Made by a program: the position numbers and the translations under genes
Assembly: GCF_014648655.1 (NCBI RefSeq)
Contig: NZ_BMRN01000009.1
Span: 248,001-312,000 of the forward strand
Origin: Streptomyces atratus
Lineage (GTDB): Bacteria; Actinomycetota; Actinomycetes; Streptomycetales; Streptomycetaceae
Direction: 5' to 3'
DNA: 64,000 bases
Shown here: piece by piece, positions 19,472 to 27,440 of the stretch
Position numbering within the stretch: the first letter of the stretch is position 1
How the letters are laid out: every line of letters starts with the position of its first letter
The notes under the pieces: generated by a model
The model's database searches: none
Told to the model about the DNA's origin: nothing
Seen by the model: only the letters and a program-made list of their open reading frames with translations

Positions 19472-21457
19472 TCAGCCGACCTTTCCTGTGTACGGCTCCG
19501 GGACATCGAGCAGCACGCGGCCGTCCAGCTCCAGCCGGGTGGCCGCCACCACATACGGGGCGCAGTTGTCGCCGCCTAGCAGCACTGCCGCCGCATCGGC
19601 CGAGACGGCGGCGGTACGGATGCGACGGGCGACGGGGGAGAGGAGCACGGTCTCCTCACCGAAGGTGACGCCCTCGCCCTCCACGCACACGACCCGCTCG
19701 GCGGCGACCGGTCCGCCGCCCGGGGTGATCGCGGTGAGGAAGAGACCGGTCGACGTCCGCGCGGTCGCCGCACGCAGCGTGTGCAGCGTGCGGGTGAGGC
19801 GCAGCTCCGGCGTACTCGACGTCGGATTGGCCTCGACCTCCGTGGCCTCGGAGATGAACGGACCGTCGAGCGGCGCGAACTGCCGCACCAGCGCCGAGGC
19901 CGCCCCGGACCGGATCAGCCGGCTGCCGTCCGGCTGCGGCTCGGTCGGCCGGTCGGTCTGGAGCAGGAACGTCCATTCCCGCTCCACGTCCGCCTCGGTG
20001 AGGTCCAGCAGCACGAGCCGCCCCGACGGGGTGAACACCAGCGTCCGGTCCAGCCGCCGGACGCCGAGGCCGGGGTCGTACATCGCCGCGATCTCCGCCG
20101 TGGCATGCGCCCAGCCGCAGTCGGGGGCGGCGAGCACATCACGCTGCCGGGCCTGCCGCTCGTACGGGATGTCCTTGTAGACGTGATAGCGGTCCTCGTC
20201 CGCGTACCCCTGTCCGTCCACCAGCAGCAGGTTGTGGTGCGCGGCCCGCTTGCGGTTGCTGTAGCCCTCGTCGACCGCGAGGAACGCACCCTGCGAGACC
20301 AGCACGAACGAACCCGAATCGGGGTGGTGGTGCCCCTGGTTGAGGGTCTCCCAGCCCCGCTCGGCCCGGTGCTTCGCCGACGTCTCCCACGCCTTGTGGC
20401 CACCTCCGGGGCTTGCCTTGAACGAGACGAGCGTGGCGTCGTCGTCCCAGCCGGTACGGGCCGCGAGCAGACCGAGATCCGGGAAGAAGGCCCTGGTCTC
20501 GGTGGGGCGGGCGCCGGCCACGGATGGGTCGTACCAGAGGTATTCGAGGTAGGCCTCCGGAAGGATCCCGGGCCGCACCCCGCTCTCCGCGGCTTCCTGC
20601 CACAGCAGTTCACCCGAGGCGAGATCGCCCATCCACTGCGCCTCCGGAATGCCGTACTGGGCCGCGAGACGGTAGTACAGACCGGCGCTGTGCCCGCTGC
20701 GCCGGTCGTGGCAGTCGCCGTGGTCGACATTGAACGCGAAGCCGGGGGCGGTCTGGTGCAGCCGGTAGCGGAAGGTACGGGAGAGGAAACCGCCCCGCCC
20801 CCACCAGTCGATGCCTTCCGCCTCCTGGAGGAGATCCAGATGGATGGCGAGGAAGGGCACGCCGTAGCGCCAGTACACGACACCTTCGGCGTGCGAGCCG
20901 TCCTCGGGCATCAGATCGAGGACCGTGCCGAGGTTGTCCCTGGCACGCTCGGTCCACTCCTCCTTGCCCAGCACATATCCGGCCGTTGCCAGACCCGCGT
21001 AACAGATCCAGTTGTGGTTCTGCCAGTACGACGACGACCACCAGCCGCCCTCGCTCGCCACCGCGAACTCGTACATCCGCCGCCCCTGGAGCAGCAGCTT
21101 GTACCGCAGCAGTGCCCGCACTCCGTCCGGCAGATCGTCGCCGATCCACCGGTACGCGAGCGACAGATGGTGCAGCAGCCAGCCCGCGTCCAGATCGTGG
21201 TCCGGCATATGGGCCTTGCCCCAGTGCGGCAGCCGCACCGCGGCCTCGATCCAGCGGCGGCTCTCCGCCAGATGGGCCGGGTCGCCGCCGACCCGGTAGG
21301 CCAGCGCCGGGTTGGAGGCGGCCGGGCCCAGCCAGGTGATGCTGGCCAGAGGGTGCGTACGGGGCGGGGTCAGCCCGCGGTGGCGGGCGGCCTCCTCGTA
21401 CAACCGCGCCTCCTGCGCGGGGCGCGGACCGGGCGGCGGGGTCGCCGAGAGCAACAA
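19472..21457 (-). CDS. Heparinase II/III family protein (intracellular lyase)
   Basis: The 661-residue protein has an N-terminal alpha/alpha toroid, about residues 40-330 (DLDAGWLLHHLSLAYRWIGD, YWQNHNWICYAGLATAGYVL, EDGSHAEGVVYW). It is followed by a heparinase II/III C-terminal beta-sandwich (ERGWETLNQGHHHPDSGSFV, FLAVDEGYS, HHNLLLVDGQGY). No signal peptide is visible. The start is TTG at 21457 with GGAGG eight bases upstream. This architecture is used by PL12, PL15, PL17 and PL21 lyases, many of them exolytic on oligosaccharides. It probably acts in the cytoplasm on imported uronic-acid oligomers. It is adjacent to a second, diverged member of the same fold. Confidence 0.9.
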   Translation of the reverse strand: MLLSATPPPGPRPAQEARLYEEAARHRGLTPPRTHPLASITWLGPAASNPALAYRVGGDPAHLAESRRWIEAAVRLPHWGKAHMPDHDLDAGWLLHHLSLAYRWIGDDLPDGVRALLRYKLLLQGRRMYEFAVASEGGWWSSSYWQNHNWICYAGLATAGYVLGKEEWTERARDNLGTVLDLMPEDGSHAEGVVYWRYGVPFLAIHLDLLQEAEGIDWWGRGGFLSRTFRYRLHQTAPGFAFNVDHGDCHDRRSGHSAGLYYRLAAQYGIPEAQWMGDLASGELLWQEAAESGVRPGILPEAYLEYLWYDPSVAGARPTETRAFFPDLGLLAARTGWDDDATLVSFKASPGGGHKAWETSAKHRAERGWETLNQGHHHPDSGSFVLVSQGAFLAVDEGYSNRKRAAHHNLLLVDGQGYADEDRYHVYKDIPYERQARQRDVLAAPDCGWAHATAEIAAMYDPGLGVRRLDRTLVFTPSGRLVLLDLTEADVEREWTFLLQTDRPTEPQPDGSRLIRSGAASALVRQFAPLDGPFISEATEVEANPTSSTPELRLTRTLHTLRAATARTSTGLFLTAITPGGGPVAAERVVCVEGEGVTFGEETVLLSPVARRIRTAAVSADAAAVLLGGDNCAPYVVAATRLELDGRVLLDVPEPYTGKVG

Positions 21458-21460
21458 GGG

Positions 21461-23251
21461 TCAGTCCTCCGTCCGGAACCGTGCGGTGCTGTCGTCGGCC
21501 AGCGAGACCGTCAGAAGTCCGTCACCGTCCAGCTGTACGCCGGTGACGGCGGGGCCCGCCGACGCCGCCTGATACACCGAGGCGAAGGTGATCCGGTCCG
21601 ACTTCGCGGTGAAGTCGACCCGGGTACGCATGCGCTGCGGATCGTCGGCCGGACCGGGGCCCGGCCGGGTGACCGGACGCACGGCCGCGCCGGGGGTGTG
21701 GGTGTGCCAGCCGTGCAGGGTCTCGTCGCCGTACCAGGTGGTGCGCACCGGACCCGCGGCCTGGAGCTGGATGTCCAGCGCGACTCCGGGACGCAGCTGC
21801 GCGGTGAGCTGCCGCTCGTCCTCGGCTGTCACGGTCAGCAGGTCGACCAGATAGCTGTCGCCGAGCGCGACCTGCCGCACCGCGCGCACACCTTCGTACG
21901 CCGTCGTCACCTCGGCCGTGACGCGGGAGCCGTCCGAGCCGAGCAACTTCCCGGTGCACTCGGCCTGCTCCGCGCCGTCCACCCGGAAGGTGGGGTGGGC
22001 CTCGGTCGATGCGTAAAGATCACGGAACTCGGCGTGAGCGTAAGGCACTTGACCGGGGTCGGGCTGCCACGGGGTGGTGTTCCCGTACAGATACAGCGAC
22101 AGTTTGTCGCGGTGCCCGTGCGAGCCGCCGTGCGGACCGAAGTCCAGCAGTGCGTGGACGCCCGCGTGGTGCAGCACCGCGTAGCCGGCGGTGGGGAACA
22201 CCGTGACCGGCGTCGGCACCGGACGCTCCGGCAGCGGGGGGCCCGCGAACCATCCGCCCAGCTCGCGGTCGAGCCCGTCGTCATGTGCGCCGAGTTCGTC
22301 CCGAGCCCGCCCTGCCACCGCATCGAGAGCGGGGCAGGGAACCAACTGCTGTGCCAGTGCGACAAGTTCGAGCCACTCCAGCGCGAGCGGACCGCGCAGA
22401 TACGGGCCGTCGTGCAGCGCGGGCAGAATACCGCCCGCAGTGGCGATCGTCGCCAGTACGTCCGTCATCGCGGCCAGTACGTCCACCACATCGGACGGAA
22501 CGGCCGCGGGGTCGATGGAGCGCAGCGCCAACAGCGCGGCCCGCAGCACGAATCCGTGGTAATAGGTGCTGCCCTCCCACTCCCAGCCGTCTTCGGCGAC
22601 CGCGACCCGCAGATGCGCGTACAGCCCGTGCTCGCCCTCCAGCCACTGCTTGGCGCCGTCCCACTCCTGGCCGCGGGCCGCGGCGGCGCCCCGGCTCGCC
22701 GCCACACCCGCGGCGTTGAGCCACGCGGTGTAGTTGGAGGCGAGGTGGCCCTGACCGGTCAGCACGTCCCGGGCGTCCAGCGCCGCCCGCTCCAGGCCGT
22801 CGAGGAGTGGCAGCAACGCCGCCAGATGCTCCGTGGACTCCTCGGCCAGTGTGATCACGGTGTGCCCGACATTGACCGCCCAGATCGCGTCGGTCAGCGC
22901 CTGATGGAAGAGTCGGCCGCGCAGCATCCAGGTCTGTGCCTCGCCGTGCTGCTCGGTGGCGAGCTCGGCGTACAGACCGGCGTACTCGACGAGCCGCTCC
23001 ACCGCCTGAGCACGCTCGCCCCGGTGGGCGAGCACCCGCAGGTGCCGCGCCCACGCCTGGTGCGACAGCACCAGCCAGGCGCCGCGCACCGCCTCGTCGT
23101 CCACCCGGCAGCCGTACGCACACCGTGCACCGCCCGCCGGGAAGACTCCGGCGAGCAGGTCACCGTGGTCGAGTTCCATACCGTGCGCCGGGCAGACGTA
23201 CGCGTGCCACCAGCCGCCCCGCTCCCGGGCGATCTTCCTCAACGCGGCCAC
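21461..23251 (-). CDS. Heparinase II/III family protein with N-terminal Cys motif
   Basis: The 596-residue protein shares the toroid plus beta-sandwich layout: middle segments WKEWDGAK-like QEWDGAKQWLEGEHG and YYHGFVLRAALLALRS, and C-terminal GYAVLHHAGVHALLDFGPHG followed by GSHGHRDKLSLYLYG. An N-terminal HAYVCPAHGMELDHGD and GARCAYGC element looks like a small metal-binding knuckle. No signal peptide is seen. The GTG start lies inside the 3' end of the SDR gene (13-bp overlap), so translation is coupled. With its neighbour it should turn imported oligomers into unsaturated monosaccharides. Confidence 0.88.
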   Translation of the reverse strand: MAALRKIARERGGWWHAYVCPAHGMELDHGDLLAGVFPAGGARCAYGCRVDDEAVRGAWLVLSHQAWARHLRVLAHRGERAQAVERLVEYAGLYAELATEQHGEAQTWMLRGRLFHQALTDAIWAVNVGHTVITLAEESTEHLAALLPLLDGLERAALDARDVLTGQGHLASNYTAWLNAAGVAASRGAAAARGQEWDGAKQWLEGEHGLYAHLRVAVAEDGWEWEGSTYYHGFVLRAALLALRSIDPAAVPSDVVDVLAAMTDVLATIATAGGILPALHDGPYLRGPLALEWLELVALAQQLVPCPALDAVAGRARDELGAHDDGLDRELGGWFAGPPLPERPVPTPVTVFPTAGYAVLHHAGVHALLDFGPHGGSHGHRDKLSLYLYGNTTPWQPDPGQVPYAHAEFRDLYASTEAHPTFRVDGAEQAECTGKLLGSDGSRVTAEVTTAYEGVRAVRQVALGDSYLVDLLTVTAEDERQLTAQLRPGVALDIQLQAAGPVRTTWYGDETLHGWHTHTPGAAVRPVTRPGPGPADDPQRMRTRVDFTAKSDRITFASVYQAASAGPAVTGVQLDGDGLLTVSLADDSTARFRTED

Positions 23252-24003
23252 ACGCCACCGTCGATGTCCACCGTGGTGGCGGTGAGGAAGCCGGACGACG
23301 GCGACGCCAGATGCACGACCGCGGCGGCGACATCCTCCGGGGTACCGGCCCGGCCGACCGGGATGCCCGCCTCCATCGCCTGCTGCGCCTCGGGCGCGGT
23401 GAACGTGTCGTGGAAGGCAGTGCCCTTGATGAAGCCGGGCGCCACGGTGTTGACCGTGATGCCGGTACCGCCGAGCTCCTTGGCCAGGCCCTTGGTGAAG
23501 CCGCGGACACCGGCCTTGGCTGCCGCGTAGGCGACCGAGCCGGGGCCGCCGCCGTTGTGCGCGGCCAGCGAGGACATGGTGATGACGCGCCCGGCCGCCG
23601 ACTGCGTCAGATGCGGCAGTGCGGCCCGCACGGTGCGGAATGTCGATGTCAGATTCGTGGAGATGACCTGCTCGAAGTGGTCGTCGGACATCTCGGCGAT
23701 CGTGGCCCGGCCGACCAGATGGCCCGCGTTGCAGACCAGCACGTCCAGGCCGCCGAGGAAGCCGGTCGCCTCCTCGACGAGCCGGTCCACATCGCCCGTC
23801 ACGGTGACATCGGCCTTGAACGCCTTGGCCCTGCGGCCCAGTGCCTCGATCGCGGAGACCGTCTTCGCGGCCTCGTCGGCGGAGGAGTGGTAATGGACGG
23901 CGACATCGGCGCCGGCCTCGGCAAGAGCGACAGCGATGGCGCGGCCGATTCCGTGGCCCGCCCCTGTCACCAGTGCGCGGGAGCCGTTGAGATCAGCAGA
24001 CAT
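23239..24003 (-). CDS. SDR family oxidoreductase, probable keto-sugar reductase
   Basis: The 254-residue classical short-chain dehydrogenase has the NAD(P) loop TGAGHGIGRAIA (about 14-25), the NAG motif CNAGHLVG, the catalytic Ser of ITMSSLAAHN, and YAAAKAG (Tyr and Lys). The C-terminus DIDGGVWPR is usual for FabG/KduD-type enzymes. Its position between the importer permeases and the lyase genes suggests reduction of a 4-deoxy-hexoseulose uronate or similar lyase product. It could equally act on another sugar, and the cofactor cannot be read from the sequence. Confidence 0.9.
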   Translation of the reverse strand: MSADLNGSRALVTGAGHGIGRAIAVALAEAGADVAVHYHSSADEAAKTVSAIEALGRRAKAFKADVTVTGDVDRLVEEATGFLGGLDVLVCNAGHLVGRATIAEMSDDHFEQVISTNLTSTFRTVRAALPHLTQSAAGRVITMSSLAAHNGGGPGSVAYAAAKAGVRGFTKGLAKELGGTGITVNTVAPGFIKGTAFHDTFTAPEAQQAMEAGIPVGRAGTPEDVAAAVVHLASPSSGFLTATTVDIDGGVWPR

Positions 24004-24048
24004 GAAGTGAAAACCTTTCGATGACCGGCCGCTCGGGGCCGGAACCGG

Positions 24049-24972
24049 TCACTTGAGACCGGCAGTTGCGAATCCCTGCACGAAATAGCGCTGGCCGATG
24101 AGGAAGAGAACGACCATGGGCAGGGTGGCCAGCGTGGTGCCGGCCATCAGGAAGTGCCACTGGGGGCCGTTCTCCGTCTTGAAGACGGAGAGCCCGACCT
24201 GGATCACCCGCAGGCTGTCCGTGCGGGTCACCAGCAGTGGCCACAGGAAGTTGTTCCACGACGACTCGAAGGTCAGCAGCGCCACCGTGGTGAGCGCGGG
24301 CTTGACCTGCGGCGTCATGATCCGGGCGTAGATCCGGAACTCGCCCAGACCGTCGAGCCTGGCGGCCTCCTCCAGCTCGACCGGAAGGTCCAGATAGAAC
24401 TGGCGGAAGAGGAAGACGGCGAACGGGGTGACGGCGCCGGGAATGATGAGCGCCCACCAGGAGTCCAGCCAGCCGCTGCCGCCCTGGCCGAAGATGTCGT
24501 TCCCGCCGGCCAGCGGCATGAAGCGGACGATCAGGAACTCGGGCAGCACCTTGGTGTATGTCGGGATCATCAGTGCGGCGATGAAGGCGTAGAAGATGAC
24601 CTCGCTGCCCCGGAACCTGATCCGCGCCAGCGCGTATCCGGCCATCGACGCCACCAGCACATTGATGACGGTGTGGCTGAACGCGATGATGAAGCTGTTG
24701 CGTGCGTACGTCGCGAACGGCGCCGCCTTCAGCGCGTCGACGTAGTTGCCGAACTCCCAGTGCTCCGGGAGCAGTCCGGCATCCTGCGAGGCGATCTCCA
24801 CCGGAGTCTTGAGCGAGGTGAGCACCATCCACACGAACGGTGCCACCATCAGCAGTGAGACGACGGTGAGCGTCAGATAGAGCGCGATCCGGCCGACGGA
24901 GAGCGGCTTGCCCTTCGTCCGGGGCCGGTCATTCCCCACAACCCCGTGCCTTTGCAGCTCAGTTGTGGCCAC
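24049..24972 (-). CDS. Carbohydrate ABC transporter permease (MalG type)
   Basis: The 307-residue inner-membrane protein has about six transmembrane helices. The EAARLDGLGEFRIYARIMTP segment contains the EAA loop that contacts the ATPase, and FPMVVLF-like text lies near the C-terminus. The start is GTG at 24972 with GGGAGG upstream, overlapping the end of the other permease gene by 14 bp. No ATPase gene is present in the operon, so it probably uses a shared MsiK-type ATPase, as is common in Streptomyces sugar importers. Confidence 0.93.
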   Translation of the reverse strand: MATTELQRHGVVGNDRPRTKGKPLSVGRIALYLTLTVVSLLMVAPFVWMVLTSLKTPVEIASQDAGLLPEHWEFGNYVDALKAAPFATYARNSFIIAFSHTVINVLVASMAGYALARIRFRGSEVIFYAFIAALMIPTYTKVLPEFLIVRFMPLAGGNDIFGQGGSGWLDSWWALIIPGAVTPFAVFLFRQFYLDLPVELEEAARLDGLGEFRIYARIMTPQVKPALTTVALLTFESSWNNFLWPLLVTRTDSLRVIQVGLSVFKTENGPQWHFLMAGTTLATLPMVVLFLIGQRYFVQGFATAGLK

Positions 24973-25927
24973 GGGTGCCTCCCATGATCCGCCGGTTGAC
25001 CAGGGTGAAGCCCATCAGCAGTACGAACAGCACCAGTGACTGCGCGGAGGCGTAGCCGATGCGGAACTCCCGGAAGGCGGACTTGTAGATCTCGAACGTC
25101 ATCATCGTGGTGCTGTTGGCCGGGCCGCCGTCGGTCAGGATGTAGATCTGGTCGAACGACTGGAACGCGCTGATCATCGATGTGATGAGCACGAAGAACG
25201 TCGCGGGCTTCAGCAGCGGCAGAGTGATCGAGAAGAACTGCCGCACCTTGGACGCGCCGTCCACCGAAGCCGCCTCGTACAGCTCCTTCGGCAGGGACTG
25301 CAGCGCGGCCAAGTAGATGAGCATCTTCATGCCGATGCCCTGCCAGATGCCGACCAGGATCACCGAAGGCATCGCCCACGATGTCGACGACAGCCAGGCC
25401 GGGCCTTGGATCCCGAGGAACGACAGAAGCGTGTTCAGCAGCCCGTTGCCCGGGTTGTAGATCCACAACCAGACCAGGGCGATCGCGACGGTCGCCGTCA
25501 CCTGGGGAATGAAGACCGCGGTACGGAAGATGCCCCGCGCCTTCAGCCCGGTGTGCAGCGCCAGGGCCACGAGCAGCCCGAGCATCATGCCGAACGGCAC
25601 GGTGAAGAGGGTGTAGACGACGGTGTTGACGATGGACTTGCGGAACACCGCGTCGCCCAGCATGTCCCGGAAGTTGTCCAGGCCCACGAACTGCGGCGCC
25701 GTCAGCACGTCGTACTTCGTGAAGGCCAGAACCACCGATGCGACGACCGGCAGGCCGATCCAGAGCGAGGCATGCAGCAGCGCGGGCGCCACCATCAGCA
25801 TGCCGGCGCGCTGCCTGCGGCGCCCCGGTCCCGTCGGGGCCCGGCCGGTGCGCCTCTTGGAGACCGTGCGCCCGGCCGGGGCGGAGGGCGGCGCGGGACG
25901 CGCCTTCGATACGGATGTCGCTCCCAC
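24959..25927 (-). CDS. Carbohydrate ABC transporter permease (MalF type)
   Basis: The 322-residue membrane protein has a basic, proline-rich N-terminus and six predicted helices (MLMVAPALLHASLWIGLPVV, TAVFIPQVTATVAIALVWLW and others). The EAA-type loop is YEAASVDGASKVRQFFSITL. It starts at GTG 25927 with AAGGA 8-9 bp upstream, 12 bp after the binding-protein gene. Together with the MalG-type partner it forms the channel for the oligosaccharide released by the secreted lyases. Confidence 0.93.
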   Translation of the reverse strand: MGATSVSKARPAPPSAPAGRTVSKRRTGRAPTGPGRRRQRAGMLMVAPALLHASLWIGLPVVASVVLAFTKYDVLTAPQFVGLDNFRDMLGDAVFRKSIVNTVVYTLFTVPFGMMLGLLVALALHTGLKARGIFRTAVFIPQVTATVAIALVWLWIYNPGNGLLNTLLSFLGIQGPAWLSSTSWAMPSVILVGIWQGIGMKMLIYLAALQSLPKELYEAASVDGASKVRQFFSITLPLLKPATFFVLITSMISAFQSFDQIYILTDGGPANSTTMMTFEIYKSAFREFRIGYASAQSLVLFVLLMGFTLVNRRIMGGTRGHN

Positions 25928-25939
25928 AGTGACGGGTCC

Positions 25940-27208
25940 TTACATCCGGCCGATTGCGGCCTCGGCGAGCCGGCCGAGTTCCGCGATGGCGTCCTTCGCC
26001 GACTGGTTGCCCACGATCGCGGGCTCCAGCGTGGGCTTGATCTTTTCGCGGATCTCCATCCAGGCAGCGGTGCCGCCCTCCGAGCACGCGTGGCCCATGC
26101 TCTGCAGGGAGAGATCGACGAACTTGTTCTCCTTCACATAGCTGGAGTCGCTGAGATCCTTCAGACCGGGCACCGAACCGCGCTGCTTGGCCGCACCGAG
26201 GATCGACTCGGGTGTCGCGAGGTACTCGACGAGGGCACGGGCCGCTGCCGGGTGCTTGGAACTGGCGGACTGGGTGACCAGCGTGCCGCCCTGGAGCATC
26301 GCGGGCTTGCGGTTGGCGAGGATGAACGCCCCGAGCTTGTCGTCCTTGATCAGGTCCGGCGTCTGTTCGCCGACCTGCCTCCACAGCGCACTGGTGGTCA
26401 TCATCATCGACGCCTTACCGGTCTGTACGTTGGTCGGGGCGCCGGTGTCCGTCTTCTTGGCGTAGACGGCGGAGCCGTCCTTGATCAGGTCCTTGAAGAA
26501 CTGCAGCGCCTCGACCCCGCGGGCGTCGGTGAACAGCACCTTCTTGCCGTCTTCACTGAACAGCTGGCCACCGTTGGCGAAGAGAAAGGTCTCCCAGCAC
26601 TGGCGCAGATTGATGGAGAACGGGTCGAACCCGATCCGGCCGTCCTTGGTCAGCTGCTTGGCCACGGCGCGCAGTTCGGCCCAGTTCGCCGGGGTCTTCT
26701 TGATCCCGGCCTCGGCGAAGTGGTCCTTGCGGTAAACGACGATGCGGGTGTCGAGGACGACGGGCAGTGCGTACAACTTGCCGTCGTACCGGGACGGTTC
26801 GAGGACCCGCTTCTCGTAGTCGTGCGCGGTGGCGAACTTCTCGGGCAGCTCCGCGATCGCCTTCTTCGCGGCGAACGGCGGGATCCAGCCCACGCCCATC
26901 ATCAGCACGTCGGGCAGCAGACCGCCCGCGAGCCCCGTGGTGATCTTCTCGTTGAGCTGATCGTACGTGGTGTAGTCCACGTTCACCTTGACGTCCGGGT
27001 ACTTCTTCCGGAACCCGCCCAGGATCTCCTTCTCCAACAGCGTCTTGCCGTCGGCACCTTCGTAGATCGGGGTGAGCAGCGTGATCTCGCCTTCGGCGGG
27101 GCCGTCGGCGGAGCCGGCCGTCGAAGTGCCGGTGCCGCACGCACTGAGGGCGGCGGCAGCGGTGCCGGCACCGATGGCAGCAAGCAGCGACCGTCTTTTG
27201 AGTTCCAT
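25940..27208 (-). CDS. Extracellular sugar-binding lipoprotein of ABC importer
   Basis: The 422-residue protein begins MELKRRSLLAAIGAG and has a lipobox LSAC with Cys24, so it is tethered to the membrane. It is a family-1 solute-binding protein (EITLLTPIYEGADGKTLLEK, PDVLMMGVGWIPPF, TTSALWRQVGEQTPD) that captures oligosaccharides for the two permeases. AAGGGG lies upstream of the ATG at 27208. It is the first gene of the minus-strand operon and faces the LacI gene across a region with three ATCGAT palindromes. Confidence 0.93.
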   Translation of the reverse strand: MELKRRSLLAAIGAGTAAAALSACGTGTSTAGSADGPAEGEITLLTPIYEGADGKTLLEKEILGGFRKKYPDVKVNVDYTTYDQLNEKITTGLAGGLLPDVLMMGVGWIPPFAAKKAIAELPEKFATAHDYEKRVLEPSRYDGKLYALPVVLDTRIVVYRKDHFAEAGIKKTPANWAELRAVAKQLTKDGRIGFDPFSINLRQCWETFLFANGGQLFSEDGKKVLFTDARGVEALQFFKDLIKDGSAVYAKKTDTGAPTNVQTGKASMMMTTSALWRQVGEQTPDLIKDDKLGAFILANRKPAMLQGGTLVTQSASSKHPAAARALVEYLATPESILGAAKQRGSVPGLKDLSDSSYVKENKFVDLSLQSMGHACSEGGTAAWMEIREKIKPTLEPAIVGNQSAKDAIAELGRLAEAAIGRM

Positions 27209-27241
27209 GGGACACCCCTTTTGAGGTGGAGATTTAGATTG

Positions 27242-27253
27242 TGGATCGATCCA
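27242..27253. promoter_or_regulatory. Candidate LacI operator 1
   Basis: TGGATCGATCCA is a perfect 12-bp palindrome, 34-45 bp upstream of the binding-protein start. It shares the ATCGAT core with two further sites in the same intergenic region. Confidence 0.5.
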
Positions 27254-27287
27254 GCGATGGCAACCCAGCCATGGCTGAGATGCGCTG

Positions 27288-27307
27288 GTAAATCGATGCA
27301 CTGATGC
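27288..27307. promoter_or_regulatory. Candidate LacI operator 2
   Basis: GTAAATCGATGCACTGATGC has the same ATCGAT core and shares GTAAATCGATRCACTGRT with the third site, as a direct repeat about 104 bp away. Confidence 0.5.
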
Positions 27308-27388
27308 TAGGAACGCGCCGAGAGGAACGTCAACAGCTGATGCGCATGAATTTTCAGGGATGTTAACGGGTGTACCGGTGAACAGGAT

Positions 27389-27408
27389 CCAGTAAATCGA
27401 TACACTGG
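27389..27408. promoter_or_regulatory. Candidate LacI operator 3
   Basis: CCAGTAAATCGATACACTGG is a 20-bp imperfect palindrome (16 of 20 positions symmetric) with outer arms CCAGT/ACTGG and a central CG. This is the classic form of a LacI/GalR-family site. It ends 32 bp before the regulator start, which suggests autoregulation. Confidence 0.6.
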
Positions 27409-27440
27409 TAAGGTCAGATGCGTTCCGAACCGGAGGTGGC

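Noticed and set aside
19781..23530. A 1249-codon plus-strand open frame opposite the heparinase genes
   Set aside because: It is a GC-driven antisense frame rich in Arg, Gly, Val and His with no domains. The minus strand carries clear heparinase II/III motifs.
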